This document shows, in pieces, positions 56,783 to 64,000 of a stretch of DNA of 64,000 nucleotides. The notes under the pieces were generated by a model. The model did no database searches. It was not told the origin of the DNA and saw nothing but the letters and a program-made list of their open reading frames with translations. The position numbers and the translations under genes are program-made. This DNA is from Nemertoderma westbladi (taxonomy: Eukaryota > Xenacoelomorpha > Nemertodermatida > Nemertodermatidae), in contig JAUCBJ010007180.1 in NCBI GenBank assembly GCA_032718475.1, positions 1 through 64,000 on the forward strand. The letters run 5' to 3'. Position 1 is the first letter of the stretch. Each line of letters opens with the position of its first letter.

Positions 56783-59340
56783 ATTTATGTCAACTCCTTC
56801 TTCCATCAGAGCGAGACGACTATAATGACGAGCTTAATGACGTCATTGAACGTTATAATGCCAAGACTCGGGACGAACACGCCGTACAATTCTTTACTCA
56901 AGAGGCTGTAGAGCCCAATTCCTATGATAAGGCCCTATCGGTAGAGGAAGAAAGAGCCAAGCAAATCCAAGAGACAACTACACGTTTTCTTAAAGATCAA
57001 GGTAGATATGAGATCGGTCTACCTTTCCGAAAGCGAGAACCAAAGTTCGTAAACAACAGACCCTTGTCGGAGAAAAGAATTGCTCAACTACATCGACGCC
57101 TTACGGCAAATTCTTCAGCTAAAGAAATGTATCAAACGCAGTTGAAGAAGTTTATTAGCAAGGGATATGCGGAGCTAGTACCGGAAGAAACACCTATAAC
57201 TGAGAGAACGTATTATTTAACTCACCATTACGTTCCCAAACCCGGTAAACCACATGAGGTACGAGTGGTGTTTGACGGCTCCGCCCTCTATATGGGCCAA
57301 TCCCTTAATTCTGAATTGCTACCCGGACCCAACTTACTCCAATCATTGTTGGGAATACTTTTAAGATTAAGACAATATTCCATTGCTTTCGCCTCAGATA
57401 TAGAAGGCATGTTCTTACAAGTCAAAGCGCTGGATAGGGATCGAGATAGCTTACGATTTCTGTGGTGGCCTGAAGGAGACCTCAACCAGAAACTGGTGGA
57501 GTACTGGATGACCATCCAAGCTTTTGGGATAATCTCGAGCCCTTCAAACGCCTGTTCCGTGGTGCGCACCACTGCGGATGACAACCGAGACGCCTTCTCT
57601 AAAGAGGTGATTGACAACATTAAGCGGGATATATACATGGACGACAATCTAAAGTCCCTTCCATCAGTCGAAGAAGCCATCGATGTCGCTAAAGGAACGG
57701 TAGAGTGCTTAAAAAGAGGTGGATTTCGATTAACTAAATTCACCAGCAACTCCCGTGAGTTTCTGGAGTCGATCCCGGTAGAAGATCGAGGAGCAAAAGA
57801 CCTGGATCTAATAAAAGATTATCTCCCAGAAACTAAGACCCTTGGTTTGAAATGGGACACCGAAAGAGATATCCTGTTTTTCCAACTAAAACAGCGAGAT
57901 AATCCAGTTCGGACTAAACGGATTTGTTTAAGTATCCTGAGCACTTATTTCGATCCATTGGGATTTATTAGCCCAGTTATATTGATTGCTCAGAGTTTAG
58001 TACAACAAATGTGGCTTGAAAACCACTCATGGGACGATCCACTTAAGGGAGAGTTGTTAAAGAAGTGGATGAAATGGGAAGATTCTCTACCAGCCATCGA
58101 GAACTTTATAATTTCCCGTTCATATTTTGGTCATGTTCTCCCTACGTATTCCTATCAACTCCATGTGTTTGGAGACGCCAGCGATATGGGAATAGGTATA
58201 GTAGCCTACCTAAGGGTGGAAACTCCGGACGGAATCAAAGTCGCCTTGGTTACTTCTAAGGCATTGATAAACAATCAGTTGAAAGTTCCTCGAGCGGAGT
58301 TAAAAGCGGCTCTATACGCTACAGCCATCGGCCGGAATGTAACAGAACAGATCGACTATCCACTGGAGAAAACTGTCTATTGGACCGACGCTTTACTCGT
58401 GTTGGAGTATATAACCAAAGAAGTCTGTCAGTTCAGCGTCTTCGTTACCAACAGAGTAGCCATTATACTCAGTCGCACAACGATGGATCAATGGAGACAT
58501 TGCTCCGGAACGATTAATCCAGCAGACATCGCCTCCAGGGGAGCAACTCCACAAGAACTGGTAGACACTCCAGACTGGTTAGGTGGACCCGACTTCCTCT
58601 ACAAAGAAGAAGAAGAATGGCCTCCTCATCTTACTACAGCAGAGATTAGACAGGCCAAGGGAGCGGAGAAAGTCAAACCTAAAACTCGGGCGAGTAAATC
58701 GAAGTTATTCAAACCCATGGTAGATCTGTCTGTACTACATATTTCCGGAGACAACGCTTTGGATCAGAAACCCACAGCCACAAATAAACTTGTTGTGGAA
58801 ATCCGTGAGAAGGATTGGAAATCTGGAATACCAGACGTCTCGCAAGGACTCTCACCTCTTCTGCAGAGAGCGATACATCACTACAGTTCCTGGAATCGGC
58901 TCTGTAAGGCCGTTACATATTTAAAGAGATGTTTTCACCATCACTACTCCGGGATGAAGGCCAAAGGTGATACCGCTCCAATAACATCAGTGCAGGTCCA
59001 TGTTATTAAAGATCTTCCCAAATATAAGATACCCGACAGGTTTCTGAAGGAGAAGATCAGTTATCAGGAGCATGAAGAAACCAACAAGCAGATGCTGAGA
59101 CTCCTGCAATGCTATGAAGATTCCGATAAGTATTTCCTGTTGTTGAGAAATCCACAGATGCGCTTAAGGGATCGTTTCTCTAGCACAATGATAGATGGGT
59201 TGATACGTGTTGGAGGAAGATTAACGAATGCTCCATTATCCTTTGACACTAAGTTCCCCATACTCATTAGAAATCTTGAAATACAAGTCAAGATGATTGT
59301 AGATGTTCACAGCAAACTTTATCATGCTGGTAGGGAATGA
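56734..59340 (+). pseudogene. Element 1 RT and RNase H
   Basis: 868-residue frame after the 32-bp duplication. It contains VRVVFDGSALYMGQSLNSEL, IAFASDIEGMFLQVKALD, IKRDIYMDDNLKSLPS (YMDD), QLHVFGDASDMGIGIVAYLR, VPRAELKAALYATAIG and TINPADIASRG. After IVAYLR it has an insert of about 20 residues (VETPDGIKVALVTSKALI), likely ancestral, which element 2 lacks. It ends at 59338-59340, a TGA where element 2 has CGA. Confidence 0.92.
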
Positions 59341-60503
59341 GTTCTTAGCGAAATTCGAACTCGCTATTATTTTTATAAACCCCGTAGAGCTCTGAACCAA
59401 GTTCTTAGGAACTGTATACCCTGTAGGAAAGCATTCAGTAGGCCTTTAACACAGCGAGAGGCAGAATTACCTAGGGAACGAGTAAGCTTCTATGAACCAC
59501 CCTTTACTAATACCGGTGTGGATTTATTTGGCCCTATTGAAGTATATCGTGCTAGGACTATAGTCAAGAGATGGTGTGTAATCTTTGTTTGTATGACTTG
59601 TAGAGCTATCCATCTCGATATGGTGAACGATTTATCGACCAACAGCTTCCTATTAAGCTTACGACGACAGATCGCTCGCTTTGGCACTAGTAACACGATG
59701 AGATCTGATAAGGGAACTAACTTCATTGGTGCCAACAATGAAATCAAAGCTTACGTCAAAGATTGGAACCAAAGACAGGTGGACGATCAGCTACGAGTAA
59801 CAGCGTCTAGCTGGACCTTCAATGCCGCCGACGCCCCTTGGTGGGGAGGAAGTTGGGAGAGATTAATAAGAAGTGTGAAGACAGCATTTCACTTTATAGT
59901 GCCTTGCCGCGCTTATCTCACCGACGAACTTTTGCGGACGTTAATGGAGGAAATCGCCGCCTATCTCAACGAGAGACCGCTTATGCCAGTCTCATCGAGT
60001 CCCGATTCCCTGGAAGCGCTAACACCCGCGCACTTCCTACTGAAGAAACCTGTAGCCATGCTACCACAATCGGAAATCACAGACGGAGACGAATACTGCC
60101 GGCAAACTTGGCAACTCATGCAGTTGTTATCCCGTCGTTTCGCTGACCATTTCGAAAAACATTATCTGCCCACGCTACAACTTCGAACTAAGTGGTTTGC
60201 TTAGCAAGAAAACGTCAGCGCTGGAGACATGGTTCTTATTGTGGATGTAGATCTTCCACGTAAGCGGTGGCAGACAGGTCGTATCATCGAGACTCACATC
60301 TCGGATGACGGTTTGGTGTGATCGGTAGAACTCGTCGTCATGCGACGTAACTTCAAGAAACCGGGAATTGTCTTCGAGACGCAGCAGCTCAATCGCCCAG
60401 TTGGTCGCTTATGTTTACTGGAAAGAGACAGAGAACTCTCCGGAAACTATGGGAGGCAAGATACTCTTCCCACGACCACCTCCCTAATCCAACAAACATC
60501 CAG
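59341..60503 (+). pseudogene. Element 1 integrase with three stops
   Basis: In frame after the TGA at 59338. Zinc-binding CIPC block near 59412, NTGVDLFGPIEV, MRSDKGTNFIGANNE and LMEEIAAYLNERPL give the D-D-E set. A TAG at 60202-60204 (CAG in element 2) and a TGA at 60319-60321 break the C-terminal domain, which continues as MRRNFKKPGIVF and RPVGRLCLLERDRELSG. The natural end is replaced by the insertion at 60504. Confidence 0.88.
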
Positions 60504-63292
60504 TAAGCAACCGAGGGTGGACTCTCTATAGCCGAGGGGCACTTGTATAATAACTAATAATCACGAACCCCGTCCTCTTATAATATATAACTCTGTAGTA
60601 GTCAGTAGTAGTAGTAGTAATAGTAGTAGTAGTAGTAGTATAAGTAGTAAGTAATAGTAAAGGAGATCGGTTTAAACCAAAGTGATAAAGTAACATTATT
60701 ATATAACATAATCATATAGACAAAGTAGAATAAGATACAGATTCATAATTATTTTATCAAACTCATGTACTACTTACTTCAATGTGCCAATTGTAACAAT
60801 AATTAAACATATTATTCCGATTAATCTGCGTTTGGCCCTATAAGATATTATACTGAAGTGTTTTATATCAATATATCCATGCGAGTAAACAAGAAGTGAA
60901 GTAAATGTTTATTATTATAGTTTTAGAAATTGAATGATATACCCAAGATAGTGAAATAGATAATATACAAGAAATTGCCATTTGATCAGATATATCAAAG
61001 CGGCGTCTTTAGTATAATACCGTAATAGTGTCAATTAACTCTGTTATACAATGTAAATATACTAAATCTATTTATAAATATATTATGAGCCCTACATTGT
61101 ATATTTCTCCTACAGGTAGACAATGTAGTATGTTAAAACTTGATATAATTTGGTATAATGTATAACATATTACAAATAAGACTGAGGCAGCTAAACTATA
61201 TTGCAAAGAAATCAAATATCCTAGACCCTCCCTCCACCCTATAAATAGTGTTCACCACCTACCCCACCCACTGCCCTTATTACTTCATAATAATGAAAGA
61301 TAGTACTGGTGCTCCGGTCACTCCGTTCCCTCCGCTGGGGGGGTTAAGTTGTAGGTTTTGACACTATGCAAAATCCGAGCAGAGTTAGAAGCGCATTGGA
61401 TAGGCGAACATTTCTTGCAGTGAAAGTATTTCCATACCTATTATAGTTTTCGAGATAGTCAGACATGAGTAGCTAAAATTTGAATTTTTTTTGGTAAAGT
61501 CTGATTTCACCGGTACCTATCATCCGAAATATGGATTGTGATATATCGTTAGATGCGGGTCCACTAAGTGTACATTCACATATTTTCAAGGAAAAAATTC
61601 GATCAAGGATTTTCGAAATATTTTCGAATTACCGGAAGCAGACTTTGGACGACCATATCTCCGGTACCGATAGGCCTATTGAGTCGAAATTTTTTTTAAT
61701 CTACTTAGAACACTCCAGTGAATGTTTTTTAGTTTGAAAGTTTTGCCCCAAAATGCTCAGAAGTAATTTCGAAATAACTGATCATTTCGCGATCATGATC
61801 TTTTGACCTCCTAGAATTGAACTTTTTTATGGTCAAATTTTGGCTACCCCCCTAATACGATGGTGAGGAATCTTTTTGTAATGTTAAGTTTTTTCATACG
61901 GTGAACTCACAGGACTTGGTCTTCGAAATAAAACCGAAAACATGATCTTTCCTGATCATGGCCTGATCAAATCGCTTTTTAAAAATTTTGAAATGCTCAA
62001 AAGTTGCCCCTTCTTAATAGAAGTCGATTAGTAAAAAAAAATCGGGGGTCTCAAACAAAGTTTTAGAGAAAATCGGGAAAGACTGAAAAACACGATCTTT
62101 TATGATCAGGAAGCTGATCTCGAGAACTGGTTGCCCGATCGAGCCAATTTTTTTTTTAATCAACTCAGAATAGACCATTGCACATTTCTTACAATGAATG
62201 TTTATTAGAAAAATGCTTAGATTCGATTTTAAATATACTGATCTTTTCGCGATCATGATCTTGAGTTTTGACCCACTAGACTTGTACTTTTTTATGCCCA
62301 AATTTTGGCTACCCCCCATAATTTGAGGGCGAGGAATCTTTTTGTGATGTTAAGTTTTTCCATACGGTGAACTCCCAGGCCTTGCTTGGTCTTCAAAATA
62401 AAACCGAAAACACGATCTTTTCTGATCGCGGCCTGATCAAATCGCTTTTTGAAAATTTCGAAATGCTCAAAAGTTGCCCCTTCATCATAGAAGTCGATTC
62501 GTAAAAAAAAAATCGGGGGTCTCAAACAAAGTTTTCGAGAAAATTTGAAAAAACCGAAAAATATCATCTTTAATGATCAGGTATCAGATCTCGAGAACCG
62601 GTTGTCCGATCGGGCCAATTTTTTTTTTTAATCGACTCAGGGCGGTGTTCTGAACGTTTCCTACAGTAATTGTTTATATCCAAAATGCTTAGTTACGATT
62701 TTACGAAGTCCGATCTTTGCGCGATCATGATCTTGCGTTTTGACCGGGAAGAATTCACTTTTTTTAAAATCTTTTAACGGGAATCATGACTAATGTGGGG
62801 TCGCTGAATCTTTTTGTAATGTTAAGTTTTTCGATTGGAGCAAGCATTGAGTGTCCGATTGCTGATCAAAACTGATCTTTGCTGATCATGGTCAAGATCA
62901 TGATCTGATCGCTCCAAAAAAAATCTCTTGAAGGTAAACCCATATGCTGCCTATCGATTGGCGCCGGTCCGTAGCATTAGCGGTTCTGGACTTATCTCCA
63001 TAGCAACATGGTTGCTAGGGAAGCGGACTTTTTGACTCAAATTGGCCCTAGCTGGAGAACCGTAGACTTTTTTAACACATTATGTATGGCGAAAAGTCTT
63101 CTGGATAAATTTTGGGGGGGGCCTAGGAACATCCTCTTGTTCGTTTTCGCTTAGTTGCTGAGATCCTCTCGTCCCACAAATTCCAGGATTCTATAAAGGC
63201 ATTCTGCTGGACTAGTTCCGTGGCCGGAATAGTGTTCGGTGTTCTGCGAACAGAGAACCTAATCGGTTTAGGGCCCTGACCGTCTAGGGACT
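60504..63292. mobile_element. 2.8 kb insertion in element 1, unidentified
   Basis: Compared with element 2, 2789 extra bases separate AACATCCAG (to 60503) from TCTAGGGACTCC (63293). The flanks TCCAG/TCTAG could be a 5-bp duplication with one change. The ends (TAAGCAACCGAGG and GGGCCCTGACCG) are not TG/CA. No coding frame. It contains a TAG microsatellite (about 60602-60640), AT-rich sequence to 61250, and the roughly 470-bp tandem array. It is a non-autonomous or unknown element, or a divergent piece that element 2 lost. Confidence 0.6.
61640..62935. repeat. About 470-bp tandem repeat rich in GATC palindromes
   Basis: GCGATCATGATCTT occurs near 61789, 62249 and 62721, giving units of about 465-475 bp, with 2.5 to 3 copies. 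Shared blocks: AAATTTTGGCTACCCCCC, GAGGAATCTTTTTGT, CATACGGTGAACTC, AAAGTTGCCCCTTC, AATCGGGGGTCTCAAAC. Each unit holds several TGATCATG or CTGATC words. No coding. Confidence 0.85.
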
Positions 63293-64000
63293 CCCCAACT
63301 TAACAATGGCTGGAGTGGGTGTATGACTGTTTTATTCTTTTATATTTATGTATATATTATTATGTAATTTTATTATAATCGTTTTCTTTAATTTTACTTA
63401 GTAGAATGTTATTTTAGCGATTATTTAGTAGATTAGTGCAATATATATTCGCGTTTATTACTTAATTACTTATAAATTATATATTTAAGGCGACGGCGAG
63501 AAATAATTCTTTTTCTCCTTCCTTACTGTCCGTATTACATTACGAATACGTAGCTACAGTAAGATGAAATGTCCGTACTTATTAAAGTACAATAAAGCCA
63601 CTACTATACTCAAGTATTATTGGTAGGCAGAGTATTAGGAATGCAAAGTTCAGATCCTCGTGTCTCGGCTAAACCAAGCTCTGGGTAGACCTTGGAAACG
63701 ACTTGCCTCTTCACACTGACATTGCTTCGTGCGATATTGCTCTCATACCGTATATTAAATAATACATATAGTAGCGTGATGTCCCTTTAACAGTAGCATA
63801 TAACGCAAAATAAATCTGTTAAACCCTTTGACCATCTGCAATTCTAGTCGATTAAGATATCGCGGCACCCACCGATATACTTGAAAGACAAAATTCTAGA
63901 ATCAGTGGTTAACGTCCCCAGGCAATTTCTGGAATAAACTGGTGCCCATCCTAAATATTAATTATTAATATTTATAAAATCTGTCGAAATTTTAGATCCT
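63293..64000 (+). other. Element 1 3' region, continuing past the window
   Basis: Matches the reverse complement of 42800-43520: GGAGTGGGTGTATGACT, ATTATAATCGTTTT, GAGAAATAATTCTTTTTCTC, GGCAGAGTATTAGGAATGCA, GGTTAACGTCCCCAGGCAA. The ORF3 homologue and 3' LTR, if present, would lie to the right of the window. Confidence 0.85.

Larger units (their letters stand above)
33685..64000 (+). mobile_element. Element 1: giant BEL/Pao retrotransposon, split and incomplete
   Basis: Parts on the plus strand: 5' LTR (33685-34830), leader (to 37074), gag start (37075-39609), element 2 insertion (39610-54923), gag end and pol (54929-60503), a 2.8 kb insertion, and 3' region (63293-64000, matching element 2's 43503-42800). 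The 3' LTR would lie beyond the window. Coding sequence carries many nonsense changes and indels, so it is older or more decayed than element 2. Confidence 0.9.

Noticed and set aside
1-64000. tRNA, rRNA or snRNA genes
   Set aside because: I looked for cloverleaf boxes and conserved rRNA stretches and saw none. A covariance-model scan would be needed to exclude degenerate copies.

Overview
The window looks like repeat-dense intergenic or heterochromatic DNA from an invertebrate animal. There are no bacterial operons, ribosome binding sites, tRNAs or rRNAs. Almost every long reading frame belongs to a retrotransposon: BEL/Pao LTR elements (DUF1759-like Gag, DUF1758-like aspartic protease, Pao reverse transcriptase, RNase H, integrase with a DUF5641-like tail) or APE-type LINEs. 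Short palindromes such as AGGCCT and ACCGGT, and many TAG microsatellite tails, recall marine invertebrate genomes. I would guess an echinoderm, hemichordate or similar animal, but with low confidence.

Layout. 1-1242: inverted LINE fragment (family A) ending in a hairpin array. 2195-2747: copy of a leader plus the start of an accessory ORF (ORF3). 2748-8121, minus: a BEL/Pao-like element (family C) with Gag and protease but no reverse transcriptase. 8122-9857: a second family A LINE, plus strand. 10536 to about 16080: a decayed BEL/Pao element (element 3). 16632-17455: LINE family X. 17811-21173: possible host first exon running into a five-unit satellite of about 674 bp. 21986-25966, minus: a nearly full-length two-ORF LINE (family L). 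26460-30180: LTRs, Gag leader pieces and small tandem repeats. 30571-33684: repeats and LINE tails.

The right half is one nested structure. Element 1 (BEL/Pao, plus strand) starts with an LTR at 33685, which is inserted into a family A LINE. It runs past the window end at 64000. Its gag is split at 39609 by element 2, a related 15.3 kb element in the opposite orientation (39610-54923). Element 2 has two nearly identical 1.2 kb LTRs and a perfect 5-bp target duplication (TCCAG). In element 2, Gag, protease, RT, RNase H and integrase lie in one uninterrupted frame from 51501 to 43504, broken by only three stop codons. Between pol and the 3' LTR it carries an extra sense-strand reading frame, ORF3 (41881-40900), of unknown function.

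ORF3 is the most interesting item. A second, independent copy of its start and leader sits at 2195-2747, and the differences between the two copies are mostly synonymous. This suggests a real protein that was under selection. A 2.8 kb segment rich in GATC motifs interrupts the end of element 1 pol (60504-63292).
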